A stretch of 64,000 nucleotides of DNA from Tumebacillus_A lipolyticus (GTDB lineage: Bacteria; Bacillota; Bacilli; Tumebacillales; Tumebacillaceae), in contig NZ_JBHUIO010000005.1 of NCBI RefSeq assembly GCF_042682745.1, positions 124,001 to 188,000 of the forward strand. The letters are read 5' to 3'. The notes beneath the pieces are model-generated. The model had not been told where the DNA came from, made no database searches, and worked only from the letters and a program-made list of their open reading frames with translations. A program made the position numbers and the translations under genes. Positions 48,997 to 57,175 of this stretch are shown here, piece after piece; the first letter of the stretch is position 1; the number at the start of each line of letters is the position of its first letter.

Positions 48997-49566
48997 GTGG
49001 AGATGAAAAACGTACTCGTCTGCATTGCAGGCTCGATCGGTGCAGTTGAAATTCAAAACTACTTGACGGTGCTGCGCAGCACTTGGGGATCTAGCATCCA
49101 TGTGATCATGACCGAAAGCGCGACCAAGATGATCCAAAAAGACACGGTCAACTATTTTATCGATGGAAACGTATTTGTGAACTCGACCGATTCGACCGAT
49201 CAATTTAAAATTCCGCACATCCACCTGACCGCATGGGCAGACCTGATGGTGATCATCCCAGCCAGTGCCAACATCATCGGCAAAGTGGCAAACGGGATTG
49301 CGGATGACCTGCTCTCCACCGCGGCGATGGCCGCCAAATGTCCGGTCATCTTCTGCCCGAACATGAACGAACACATGCTCAACCGCCCTGCGATGCAGCG
49401 CAACTTAAAGCAGTTGAAAGAAGATGGCTACCTGATCGTCGAGCCTGGTGAAGAAGAGGCGATCCAGCTGTCGACAGGCCAAAAAGTTCAAGGTGCAATG
49501 CCTTCTGCCGGCCAGTTTATCCCGCGGCTGGAGGAAACGTTAAGGGGGCAGGGGATTCATGTCTAA
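48997..49566 (+). CDS. EpiD/LanD-like flavin peptidyl-cysteine decarboxylase (HFCD family)
   Basis: The 189-residue protein belongs to the homo-oligomeric flavin Cys decarboxylases. It shows the N-terminal FMN strand NVLVCIAGSIGAVEI, catalytic His in KIPHIHLTAWAD (about His74), PASANIIGKVANGIADDL (PASANT motif with Ile for Thr) and FCPNMNEHML (the PxMNxxM substrate-binding motif). EpiD oxidatively decarboxylates a C-terminal Cys to an enethiol. Its length excludes fused CoaBC, and the adjacent C-terminal-Cys peptides argue against a phosphopantothenoyl-Cys role. GTG start at 48997 has GGAGGGG 7 nt upstream; ATG at 49003 is the alternative. It overlaps the MFS gene by 8 bp. Confidence 0.9.
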   Translation: MEMKNVLVCIAGSIGAVEIQNYLTVLRSTWGSSIHVIMTESATKMIQKDTVNYFIDGNVFVNSTDSTDQFKIPHIHLTAWADLMVIIPASANIIGKVANGIADDLLSTAAMAAKCPVIFCPNMNEHMLNRPAMQRNLKQLKEDGYLIVEPGEEEAIQLSTGQKVQGAMPSAGQFIPRLEETLRGQGIHV

Positions 49567-50794
49567 CCCGCATCCTCAGCCAGCACATCCTTCTCCCAAG
49601 CAAGCGAACGCACGCTTTTTATACCTTCTGTTCGGCTTGCTCTTTTCTCGTCTTGGCAACAACATCTATCTGCTCGCCTTGCCTTGGTTGGCGTATGACC
49701 TGACCGGGTCGTCTGTGCAGATGGGGACGGTGTTCGCGTTTGAAACGTTGCCGTACATCCTGCTGTTGCCGCTTGGTGGTGTGATCATCGACCGTTCTGA
49801 TCGACGAAAGATCATGATGGTCTGCGATATAGCTCGAATGTTTTTGGTCGTTTCGATTCCGTTGCTCTATTGGGCAGACCTGCTCTCGATGCCCTATCTC
49901 TACGTGCTCTCGTTTGTGCTCTCCACCCTGTCCTTCTTTGTGGACATCTCGATGTCGGCGATCATTCCGAATCTGGTGGACAAGGACGATCTGATCAAGT
50001 CGAACGGTCGACTCCAGCTGGTCGACAACACGATTCGCCTGCTCGGACCGATCATCGCCGGCGCCCTGATCGCCTCGATCGGAACGCCAGCGTCGATCTT
50101 CCTCAACGGCTTCTCCTACCTGATCATGGCGGTCTGCGTCTTTCTGATCGGGCCGATCGCCCGCCCGAGCGCAACCGCTCAGGCGGCCAAGACGATCTGG
50201 CAGGATATGCGCGACGGTTTCGCCTACGGATGGAACCGCATCGACCTGCGGGCGATCGGTGCGATCTCGATGTTCTGCAACTTTGGGATCGGGCTGGTGA
50301 TGTCCACCCTGATCTTCTACCTGCGCGATACGCTGCAGAGCGATGAATATCAAACGGGCCTCGTGTTCTCCGCCGTCGGGATCTTCGGCATCATCGGCGC
50401 CCTGATCACACCGCCCTTGACCAAGCGCTTTCGCCGCGGGATGCTGCTGAGCTGCTTGATGGTCTTCGGCGGTCTGATCGGCGGCGGTCTGATCGCGCTC
50501 GTCCCGCATTGGATCGCAGTCGGCCTCGGGCTTGGCATCTTGCTCGGCAGCGTGGTCGCGATGAACGTCATCCTCAATGCATACAAGCAGGGCAACATCG
50601 ACAACCAGATGTTCGGTCGCGTCGAAGGTGCGATCACTTCGATCTCGAACTGCTGCATTCCGCTGTCCGGTTTGGTCGGCGGGATTACGATCGGTCTGGC
50701 AGGCGGCTCGCTGATCACCTACCTGCTGGCGACCGCGATGATCGTGATCTCCGGTCTGATATCCTTTTTCACTCCACTTCGCAAAATTGCCTAG
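49559..50794 (+). CDS. MFS transporter, likely peptide exporter of the locus
   Basis: A 411-residue, 12-helix major facilitator protein with the loop 2-3 motif DRSDRRKIMM and a central cytoplasmic loop near residue 205. It resembles MFS drug-efflux and macrolide-efflux-like proteins. Its start overlaps the decarboxylase by 8 bp and its stop lies inside the RBS of the next gene, so the three genes are a tight operon. Export of the processed small peptide is inferred from context; an unrelated drug role is the alternative. Confidence 0.85.
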   Translation: MSNPHPQPAHPSPKQANARFLYLLFGLLFSRLGNNIYLLALPWLAYDLTGSSVQMGTVFAFETLPYILLLPLGGVIIDRSDRRKIMMVCDIARMFLVVSIPLLYWADLLSMPYLYVLSFVLSTLSFFVDISMSAIIPNLVDKDDLIKSNGRLQLVDNTIRLLGPIIAGALIASIGTPASIFLNGFSYLIMAVCVFLIGPIARPSATAQAAKTIWQDMRDGFAYGWNRIDLRAIGAISMFCNFGIGLVMSTLIFYLRDTLQSDEYQTGLVFSAVGIFGIIGALITPPLTKRFRRGMLLSCLMVFGGLIGGGLIALVPHWIAVGLGLGILLGSVVAMNVILNAYKQGNIDNQMFGRVEGAITSISNCCIPLSGLVGGITIGLAGGSLITYLLATAMIVISGLISFFTPLRKIA

Positions 50795-50806
50795 GAGGTA
50801 GCCCAG

Positions 50807-52678
50807 ATGAATCTGATGCTCGATCAAATCATCTCCACCGAAGTCTCTGCCGCCATCGAAGATCTGCTGACAGGAAGATCACAGGGCAAGACCATCTTGA
50901 TTGAAAACGGACAGCCGTCCGACCTCGACGATGCGTTCACAGCGTTTGCCGATCGAGATGTCATCCTGTTTCGCAGCACGCTGACCTTGCTCGACCGCAC
51001 GATCTTCGCGACGATCAGAGAGCTGTTGCTCGCAACCAAGCCGATCTGGTCCGACTGGGAGTGGGTGCACCGCGACTATTTCCGCGAGGTAAACGCCTTC
51101 TTCCCCGACACGTACGAAGGCAAGCAAAACGTGTACCAGATCTCCTACTCCTGGTCGGAGATCCGCTTGAACCGCGACATCCTTTGGGGCTTTCGCATGA
51201 TGCACTTCGCCTCTCTGCTGCTCAAGGAGGTCGCCGCTCACAAGCCGCTCGTCATCGCGCTGCACGACGTGCAACATGCGGACCGGCTGACGTTGCAGAC
51301 GATGTACCATCTGTTGCACAACCTGAAGGGGGAGCAGATCCTGCTCGTCCTGCACAAGCGCCCCTACGATACGGAGGGTCGGCAGATCACCGTCGACAGC
51401 GGAGCGGCGATGGAAAAGCTGTTCAGCTTTCTCATCGATGCGCTGCAGCCGCTGCGCCTGATCGGTTCGAAAGCGACGGTCGCTCCGGCCGCACCTGCCA
51501 AAGGGACAGATCAGTTGCCAGACGATCACATTCGGGAGATCGTCGAGTCGCTGCGCCGAGGAGACTGGGATGCGGAGCGAATCAAGACCAGCTTGCAAAA
51601 CTGCATCTACATCTACAACTTGGACAACGTGCTCACGCTCTGCGATGAGATCTTTGCCCATCTGCCAGAGCTTGCAGCAGAAGAGGAACGCGCCATGCGC
51701 TTCCTCGTCTGGCGCCATGCAGGGCTTGCGCTGGCGTTTATGGAGATGTATCCGGAAGCGATCCACGCCTTCACGCAGATGCACGACTATGCGGGCAGCT
51801 TGGCGGAGCGCACGAAAGCGTACCACCTGCTCGCCCTCTGTTACGGCAAGCGCGTCGGGCGCTGGGACATCGCCAAGCAGTTTTTGCATGAGGGCATTCG
51901 CATCACCGAGGGGCACAACGATTTTGATACGGTCTATGAGCGCTGCTGGCTGTACAATTTCCTCTCCTATGTCACCTATTTGAACGATCGCGACATTCCG
52001 CTGGCGATGCAATATGCGAACGCTGCCTACGAAGGCATCAAGCCGTTCTCGCACATGACCCAAGGGAACGTGATGGCCGAGCTGGAAGATCCGAAACTTC
52101 CTTTGCGCCTGTTCTACAACCTGTCGATCAACATCTCGTATCTGCACTACTTTGCCAAAGATTATGAGAGCGCGCTCGACCTCTGGCAAAACACGGTCGG
52201 TGAATCGGTCAAGCAGATTCCTGACATCTTCAAAAAGGAGTATTTCTATTTTGAAGGCAACATCTTAAACCGCCTCGGTCGGCTGGAAAAAGCGTTGCCC
52301 TCCTACGAACGAGCGTACGAAATCTGCATGGCGCACTCCGAAACGTTGAGCGCCGAAGTCAGCACCCGCCCGCTCGGCGCCACCAACTTCCAGCTCAAGC
52401 GCTATGCAGAAGCACTGCAGTGGTACCAGCGCAGCCTGGAACTGAAGATCGAGCTTGGCGATGCTCGTCAGCAGGGCGCCTATGCGTCGATCATCCTCTG
52501 CCACCTCAAGCTGGGTGATCAAGCGGCGGCACAGCGCGTGTTTCAAGAGGCGCAAGCTCAGCTTCCCACTCGCTTTCAAGAGCTGTTTGCCACAGGCGAG
52601 CTGGCCGAGCGTGCGAACGAGTTTCTCGACTACGGCCCCTACATCTTGATTCAGCCGTACACGCAAATGGTCGTCTAG
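50807..52678 (+). CDS. Degenerate STAND-like ATPase with TPR repeats
   Basis: The 623-residue protein has an N-terminal AAA/STAND-like region (about 1-225). GRSQGKTILIE is a shortened, probably non-functional Walker A; PLVIALHDVQHADRLTLQTMYHLL matches the Walker B and sensor helix of MalT/LuxR-type STAND proteins. From about 240 to 600 lie TPRs (LRLFYNLSINISYLHYFAKDY, FEGNILNRLGRLEKALPSYE, FQLKRYAEALQWYQRSLELK). No DNA-binding domain is present. TPRs often bind short peptides, so a receptor or maturation partner for the mini-peptides is plausible. Last gene before the terminator. Confidence 0.8.
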   Translation: MNLMLDQIISTEVSAAIEDLLTGRSQGKTILIENGQPSDLDDAFTAFADRDVILFRSTLTLLDRTIFATIRELLLATKPIWSDWEWVHRDYFREVNAFFPDTYEGKQNVYQISYSWSEIRLNRDILWGFRMMHFASLLLKEVAAHKPLVIALHDVQHADRLTLQTMYHLLHNLKGEQILLVLHKRPYDTEGRQITVDSGAAMEKLFSFLIDALQPLRLIGSKATVAPAAPAKGTDQLPDDHIREIVESLRRGDWDAERIKTSLQNCIYIYNLDNVLTLCDEIFAHLPELAAEEERAMRFLVWRHAGLALAFMEMYPEAIHAFTQMHDYAGSLAERTKAYHLLALCYGKRVGRWDIAKQFLHEGIRITEGHNDFDTVYERCWLYNFLSYVTYLNDRDIPLAMQYANAAYEGIKPFSHMTQGNVMAELEDPKLPLRLFYNLSINISYLHYFAKDYESALDLWQNTVGESVKQIPDIFKKEYFYFEGNILNRLGRLEKALPSYERAYEICMAHSETLSAEVSTRPLGATNFQLKRYAEALQWYQRSLELKIELGDARQQGAYASIILCHLKLGDQAAAQRVFQEAQAQLPTRFQELFATGELAERANEFLDYGPYILIQPYTQMVV

Positions 52679-52683
52679 CAAGC

Positions 52684-52726
52684 AAAAGAGCACTTCGACA
52701 ACTCGCAGTCGAAGTGCTCTTTTTTC
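52684..52726. terminator. Strong bidirectional terminator ending the peptide operon
   Basis: AAAAGAGCACTTCGAC and GTCGAAGTGCTCTTTT pair perfectly around AACTCGCA and run into TTTTTTC; on the opposite strand it also ends the leftward kinase gene. Confidence 0.92.
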
Positions 52727-52750
52727 TTGGTTGATCGGCTATCTGGACGA

Positions 52751-54130
52751 TCAGTTCATCGGCAAGCTGATCTGAAACTCTGCCCCGCCCTGTGGATGGT
52801 TGTTCGCGGTGATCGTGCCGTTCGACTTCTCCACAATCGCTTTGACGATCGCCAGCCCCAGCCCGGTGTCGCCTTTGTTGCCTTTGTAAAAGCGCTCGAA
52901 GATCAGCTCCTGCGATCCAGTGAAGCCGTCCCCATCGTCGCGAATGGTGATGTACAGCCGTCCCGCCTGTTGGCGGAGCGTCACCTCCACCTTGCTGTGC
53001 GCGTGTCGAATCCCGTTGGAGAGGAGGTTTTGCATCGCCTGCATCCATCTGTCCCGATTGGCGTTCACCAGATGAGCCTCTTTCCCGTACAGGCGCAGCT
53101 CCACCCCTTTTTGCATCGCAAGCGGGGTGACCCGCGTCATCGCATCCTCGACAAACTCGGTAAACTCGAACGGTGCCGGACGATAGAGATCCTCCATCGT
53201 CTCCAGCTTCGACAGATAGATCAGCTCGTCGACCAGCCGCTTGAGCCGCGTCGACTCCTGCGCGATCACGTCCAGCCCCTTCTCCGCCTCTTCGCCTTGG
53301 AAGATCCCATCCTTGATCCCTTCCGCATAGCCTTGGATCGCCATCAACGGCGTCTTCAGCTCATGCGAAGCGTGTTGCAAAAAGCGGCGCTGCGCTTGAT
53401 CGTACCCTTTCAGCTCTGCCACCATCATCGCAAACGTGCGCGAGACATCTTCCAGCTCATCCCCTGTGCGCACCACAGGCGGCGGCGTGAAGTCCCGCTT
53501 GGCGAGGCGGCGCATCTGTTCGCCGAGCACTTCGACCTGCCTTGTCAGCGATCTGGAAAACCAGATCCCGAGCACGACCACCAAGGCGGATGTGATGACA
53601 AAACCGATCACCAACAGCCGCACGATATCCCCGATCACATCGCTGACGATCTCGTGGGGGGCGATCAGGACGAGCATGCTGTTTTTCATCTGGTTCATCG
53701 GGAGCGCAGTGATCAGATAGTCCTGATCGTTCATCTTCAGGAAATGGTTGTTGAGCGACCGCTCCTTCATGATCTCGTCCAGCGAGATCGGGAACTGGTC
53801 GCCTTTTTTCATCAGTTCAAAGTTGGAGGCGAACACCTTTTGCGCTCCCCCCTTTTCGACGATGAGAAAGGAGGCGGAGATCGAGCGGGATGCGAGCGAC
53901 ATCTTGATCTTGCGCTTCATCTTGTCGGTCAGCACACCATCTGCCACCGGGATCTTCTCATCTTCGACCATCTGCAAAAATGTTTCACCTTCGCGCACGA
54001 GCGACTCGAACGCCTGCTGCGACACCGCTTGCGTGACCAGCGTGTAAAACATCACACCGCTGACCGCAAACGCCACGATGACGAGCAGCATGTAGGAGCC
54101 GATCAGCTTGCTCCTTATTTTCCATCGCAT
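52751..54130 (-). CDS. Sensor histidine kinase
   Basis: The 459-residue protein has two transmembrane helices (about 11-33 and 163-187) around an extracytoplasmic sensor. Then come HAMP (to about 240), HisKA with LQHASHELKTPLMAIQGY and HATPase with NLLSNGIRHAHS, IRDDGDGFTGS and GDTGLGLAIVKAIVEKSNGTI. All catalytic boxes are intact. It shares one base with the upstream response regulator gene, so the two form a two-component pair. It converges on the peptide operon; whether it senses those peptides is not shown. Confidence 0.94.
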   Translation of the reverse strand: MRWKIRSKLIGSYMLLVIVAFAVSGVMFYTLVTQAVSQQAFESLVREGETFLQMVEDEKIPVADGVLTDKMKRKIKMSLASRSISASFLIVEKGGAQKVFASNFELMKKGDQFPISLDEIMKERSLNNHFLKMNDQDYLITALPMNQMKNSMLVLIAPHEIVSDVIGDIVRLLVIGFVITSALVVVLGIWFSRSLTRQVEVLGEQMRRLAKRDFTPPPVVRTGDELEDVSRTFAMMVAELKGYDQAQRRFLQHASHELKTPLMAIQGYAEGIKDGIFQGEEAEKGLDVIAQESTRLKRLVDELIYLSKLETMEDLYRPAPFEFTEFVEDAMTRVTPLAMQKGVELRLYGKEAHLVNANRDRWMQAMQNLLSNGIRHAHSKVEVTLRQQAGRLYITIRDDGDGFTGSQELIFERFYKGNKGDTGLGLAIVKAIVEKSNGTITANNHPQGGAEFQISLPMN

Positions 54131-54840
54131 CAGGACTCCACCTTATACCCGTATCCCCAGACCGTCTTGATCTCCAAGTGCGACCCGCAAGCTTTTATTT
54201 TTTTCCGCAAGCGCTTGACCAGATCGTCGATCGCCCGCTCATCGCCAAGATAGTCGTATCCCCACACCTGGCTGAGCAGTTGCTCCCGCGTCAACGCTCG
54301 GTTCGGATGGCGAGCAAAGCAATGGAGCAGCTCGAACTCCTTGGCGGTAAAATCGATCTCCTGGTCCGCATAGATCACCTGGCGCTCCACCGGGCAGACC
54401 CAGATGTCCTGCAGCCTGATCCGCGCGCTCGCGTCGCTTGCTTCGCTCGATGTCGAGGCGGCGATCCCCGCCTGAAAGCGGCGAAAGATCGTCTTGACCC
54501 GGGCGATCAGCTCGCGCGGTGAGAACGGCTTGGACAGATAATCATCGCTGCCGAGCTCAAGACCTACGATCTTGTCCACCTCCGCATCCTTTGCCGAGAC
54601 CATGATGATCGGGATCTGGCTCTCCGCTCGCAGCTTGCGGCAGACTTCAAACCCGTCGATCCCCGGCATCATCAGATCGAGGATCACCATGTCGGGCGCT
54701 TCCTGTTCGAACGAGCGAAGCGCCTGCTCCCCGTCGGAGAACTCGGTCACCCGATAGCCTTCCACTTCCAGATAACGTGTGATGATCAGGCGGATGTTCG
54801 GATCATCATCGACAACAAAAATCCGTTTCGCCTCTTCCAT
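54130..54840 (-). CDS. OmpR/PhoB-family response regulator
   Basis: The 236-residue protein has a receiver domain with acidic pocket IFVVDDDPNIRL, phospho-acceptor Asp in MVILDLMMPGIDG, Thr/Ser in IIMVSAKDAEV and Lys in YLSKPFSPREL. The C-terminal winged helix reads FTAKEFELLHCFARHPNRALTREQLLSQVWGYDY and ERAIDDLVKRLRKKI. The frame opens at 54882; the ATG at 54840 has GGGGAG upstream. Its stop overlaps the kinase start by one base. Confidence 0.94.
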   Translation of the reverse strand: MEEAKRIFVVDDDPNIRLIITRYLEVEGYRVTEFSDGEQALRSFEQEAPDMVILDLMMPGIDGFEVCRKLRAESQIPIIMVSAKDAEVDKIVGLELGSDDYLSKPFSPRELIARVKTIFRRFQAGIAASTSSEASDASARIRLQDIWVCPVERQVIYADQEIDFTAKEFELLHCFARHPNRALTREQLLSQVWGYDYLGDERAIDDLVKRLRKKIKACGSHLEIKTVWGYGYKVES

Positions 54841-54882
54841 GCGCGCGCTTCTCCCCTTTGCACTTCCGCTTATGTACAACAC

Positions 54883-54913
54883 AGGGAACCCGCGTCGGCG
54901 TGGGTTCCCTGCT
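54883..54913 (-). terminator. Hairpin terminator of the YlaF-like gene
   Basis: On the minus strand CAGGGAACCCACG and CGTGGGTTCCCTG-like arms pair (with G-U) around CCGA; T-rich but interrupted sequence (TGTTGT) follows. Confidence 0.55.
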
Positions 54914-54915
54914 GT

Positions 54916-55149
54916 TTACAACTCATCATTCTGTTCAAGCAATCCTAAGTTTCGCAAGACGCGCTTGCGAATCATAAAGCCTACGCCAACCATCAGCAAA
55001 GCGGCCATCAGCAACGCAAATGCGAGCCCGTAATGGAACATCGAGACGGAGATCCCGACCAGAGCGAACGTCGTCATGATCGCGATCACATAGACCAAAA
55101 AGAACGCTTGGAACTTTTTCGGCATCGGTGATTGAAACCACAGAGACAA
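54916..55149 (-). CDS. YlaF-like (DUF5325) small membrane protein
   Basis: The product has two transmembrane helices (FFLVYVIAIMTTFALVGISVSMF and GLAFALLMAALLMVGVGFM) and a basic C-terminal segment RKRVLRNLGLLEQ, as in YlaF-type proteins. The frame opens at 55257. An RBS, GAGGTGA, lies about 6 nt before a TTG at 55149; the next in-frame ATG is at 55125 (MPKKFQAFFLVY) without a clear RBS. I chose 55149. Function unknown. Confidence 0.65.
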   Translation of the reverse strand: MSLWFQSPMPKKFQAFFLVYVIAIMTTFALVGISVSMFHYGLAFALLMAALLMVGVGFMIRKRVLRNLGLLEQNDEL

Positions 55150-55306
55150 AAAACTCACCTCATGATCTATCAGAGATTCTCCATTTATCATATCATAAGT
55201 TGTACATTTTCGGAGCAAATCGAAAAAAATGTAGTTCAGGTGACAGTAGCGAATCAAAAGTCAGGGTAAAGTAGTAGCAATAGCTGAAGAAAGGAACGAT
55301 CCTCTC

Positions 55307-56335
55307 ATGAAGATCCTGATAGTTCTCCCGCCCAATCTTCCCTCAGGCGGAAACTGGACATACTCTGGGCGCTTAAAGCGCAATCTCCTCCCCTACGGCA
55401 TCCAGATCACGATCAAACCGCTCGATCGAGTGAACAGTGCGGACTACGAAGCGGCCGATATCATCCACTCTTACAACGCGTACGCCACCGGGCGCCACAT
55501 CGTCCAAGAAGCGAAGCGGTTGGAGAAACCGATGGTGCTCACGATGACCGGAACGGATGTCAACGAGCATCTCGGACATCCGGATACGACCGATTCGATG
55601 GCGGAGGCGGTCGACTACGCATCGGCGATCGTCTTTTTGACCGATGATGCAAAAGAGCGCCTCGCCACCCTGCGCCCGACAGCTGCTGAAAAATCGCACG
55701 TGATCAACCTCGGCGTCGATCTGCCAGAAGGCGTTGGCAAAACGCGCGCCGACTTTCATTTTTCGGATGACGAGTTTCTCTTTCTGCTCGTCGCAGGCCT
55801 GCGTCCGGTCAAGCGACCGCTCGACGCATTTTCTGGGCTACAGAAAGTGCATGAACAGCATCCGCACGTTCGCTTTGTACTGGTCGGACCGGTGCTGGAT
55901 GAAAAGGTGGGCCAACAGGTCGAATCTGCGTTTGCCAAGAGCGAGTTCGCGCGCTACCTCGGCTCTGTCCCCTACGAGGAGATCGCCGATCTGTACCGAG
56001 CTGCCGACGTGGTGATGAACACCTCCTCCTCAGAAGGCCTCTCCCACGCTCTGCTCGAAGCGATGTCGATCGGCAAGCCGGTGCTCGCCTCCAACGTCCC
56101 CGGCAACCGCGACCTGATCCAAGATGGGGAAAACGGCTTTCTCTACGCGGAAGAGCAAGAGTTGGTGCAAAAGGCGACCCAGCTGGTGACAGACGCAGCC
56201 GTCCGCGACAAGCTGAGCAAAGGATCGCTCGCCACCATCGCCGAACGCTTTTCGCTTGCGCTGGAGCGCGATACCTTTTTGGCGCTGTATCGCAACGTCT
56301 GCAAGCGGACGCCTTGCGGAGCGAACAAGCAATGA
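55307..56335 (+). CDS. GT4-family glycosyltransferase
   Basis: The 342-residue protein has a GT-B fold. The N-terminal domain begins MKILIVLPPNLPSGGNWTYSGR, with a glycine-rich loop. The C-terminal donor domain includes LLVAGLRPVKRPLDAFSGLQ and the GT4 motif SEGLSHALLEAMSIGKPVLASNVPGNRDLI with the two acidic residues (EX7E). Donor and acceptor are not identifiable. RBS GAAAGGAACGATCC precedes the ATG. It is isolated and likely a single gene. Confidence 0.9.
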   Translation: MKILIVLPPNLPSGGNWTYSGRLKRNLLPYGIQITIKPLDRVNSADYEAADIIHSYNAYATGRHIVQEAKRLEKPMVLTMTGTDVNEHLGHPDTTDSMAEAVDYASAIVFLTDDAKERLATLRPTAAEKSHVINLGVDLPEGVGKTRADFHFSDDEFLFLLVAGLRPVKRPLDAFSGLQKVHEQHPHVRFVLVGPVLDEKVGQQVESAFAKSEFARYLGSVPYEEIADLYRAADVVMNTSSSEGLSHALLEAMSIGKPVLASNVPGNRDLIQDGENGFLYAEEQELVQKATQLVTDAAVRDKLSKGSLATIAERFSLALERDTFLALYRNVCKRTPCGANKQ

Positions 56336-56344
56336 TCGAACGGT

Positions 56345-56403
56345 AAAAAAGCATGAAAGCACCCGACCACGCTTCTCGTGACAGGTGCTCTCATGCTTTT
56401 TTG
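56345..56403. terminator. Bidirectional terminator between glycosyltransferase and FadR-like gene
   Basis: AAAAAAGCATGA-AAGCACC and GGTGCTC-TCATGCTTTTTT pair with one mismatch around about 20 nt. T-tracts are on both sides. Confidence 0.85.
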
Positions 56404-57119
56404 CTGAGGACGATTTGCTCGGAGTTCAACAGGTGTTCAGACATTCTCGCACAGGCTGTCTCGCCGTCTCGCTGCTCGATCGCAGCTATGATCTGGCAGT
56501 GCTCCAACAGCAGGACTTCCGGATTTTTTTGCTCTTCATGCGAAGTTCGCAAAATGCTGCGCAGCGCTTCGGACAACGTGTTCATCAAGTTCCGCAACAC
56601 GTTGTTGCCCGCCGCCTCCGCGATGGCGATATGAAACTGCAAGTCGTAGTTGACCCACTCGTCTGACGAGTGCAGCGCCGTCTCCTGGCGCAAGAGCGCC
56701 TCGCGCATCGCCGCAAGCTCCTCTTCCGTTCGACGCTCACAGGCGAAGCGCACCGTGCTGATCTCCAGCAGCCGCCTCATCTCAAGCAGCTCGCGCAAGT
56801 TGCTTCTGCCGAGCAGAAGCGCTGCGTTCATCGGCTCGATGATCATCGTCTGCACGTCGATCTTTTGGACAAACGTGCCTTCGCCGTGCCGCAGGTCGAT
56901 CAGCCCCATCCCGACCAGCGAAGAAAACGCTTCGCGAACGGCCGCCCGCGAAACGCCAAACTGTTTGGCCAGCTCTGTCATCGGCGGCAGTTTGTCTCCA
57001 GGCGCGAGAACGCCCTCTTCGATCTTCTGCTTGATGTGCCGCGCAATCTGTTCATAGATTTTCTGCGATTGAGCCTTCTGCTTCGTCTGCTTGTTCCGTT
57101 TGGTAGGTTTCGTATTCAC
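56391..57119 (-). CDS. FadR/GntR-family (FCD) transcriptional regulator
   Basis: The 242-residue protein has a GntR winged HTH: QIARHIKQKIEEGVLAPGDKLPPMTELAKQFGVSRAAVREAFSSLVGMGLIDLRHGEGTFV in outline (several motifs, spread over residues 24-85). The C-terminal FCD domain carries ELLEMRRLLEISTVRFA, LQFHIAIAEAAGNNVLRNL and CQIIAAIEQRDGE, typical of FadR/LldR/GntR regulators binding carboxylates. The N-terminus is Lys/Gln-rich (residues 1-22). The target operon is not evident; the nearest genes are an SGNH hydrolase and a glycosyltransferase. Confidence 0.92.
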   Translation of the reverse strand: MNTKPTKRNKQTKQKAQSQKIYEQIARHIKQKIEEGVLAPGDKLPPMTELAKQFGVSRAAVREAFSSLVGMGLIDLRHGEGTFVQKIDVQTMIIEPMNAALLLGRSNLRELLEMRRLLEISTVRFACERRTEEELAAMREALLRQETALHSSDEWVNYDLQFHIAIAEAAGNNVLRNLMNTLSEALRSILRTSHEEQKNPEVLLLEHCQIIAAIEQRDGETACARMSEHLLNSEQIVLSKKA

Positions 57120-57175
57120 AAGCGCCTCTCAAATTGGAATGATTTGAATTCATTGTCTATTATAACATGATGAAA

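Noticed and set aside
48997..49566. Flavoprotein as phosphopantothenoylcysteine decarboxylase (CoaC) or flavin prenyltransferase (UbiX)
   Set aside because: The fold is shared, but PxMNxxM plus the adjacent C-terminal-Cys peptides and exporter indicate a peptidyl-Cys decarboxylase; UbiX lacks the PxMN motif.
49619..50827. Leftward 402-codon frame opposite the MFS gene
   Set aside because: Extremely Asp/Arg/Gln-rich translation is the complement of transmembrane codons, not a protein.
52727..54253. Rightward 508-codon frame opposite the histidine kinase
   Set aside because: The minus strand has complete HisKA and HATPase motifs; the plus frame is Arg/His/Leu-rich shadow.
52751..54840. Two-component system as part of the mini-peptide locus
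   Set aside because: It is convergent and separated by a strong bidirectional terminator; nothing in the sequence ties its sensor domain to the peptides.
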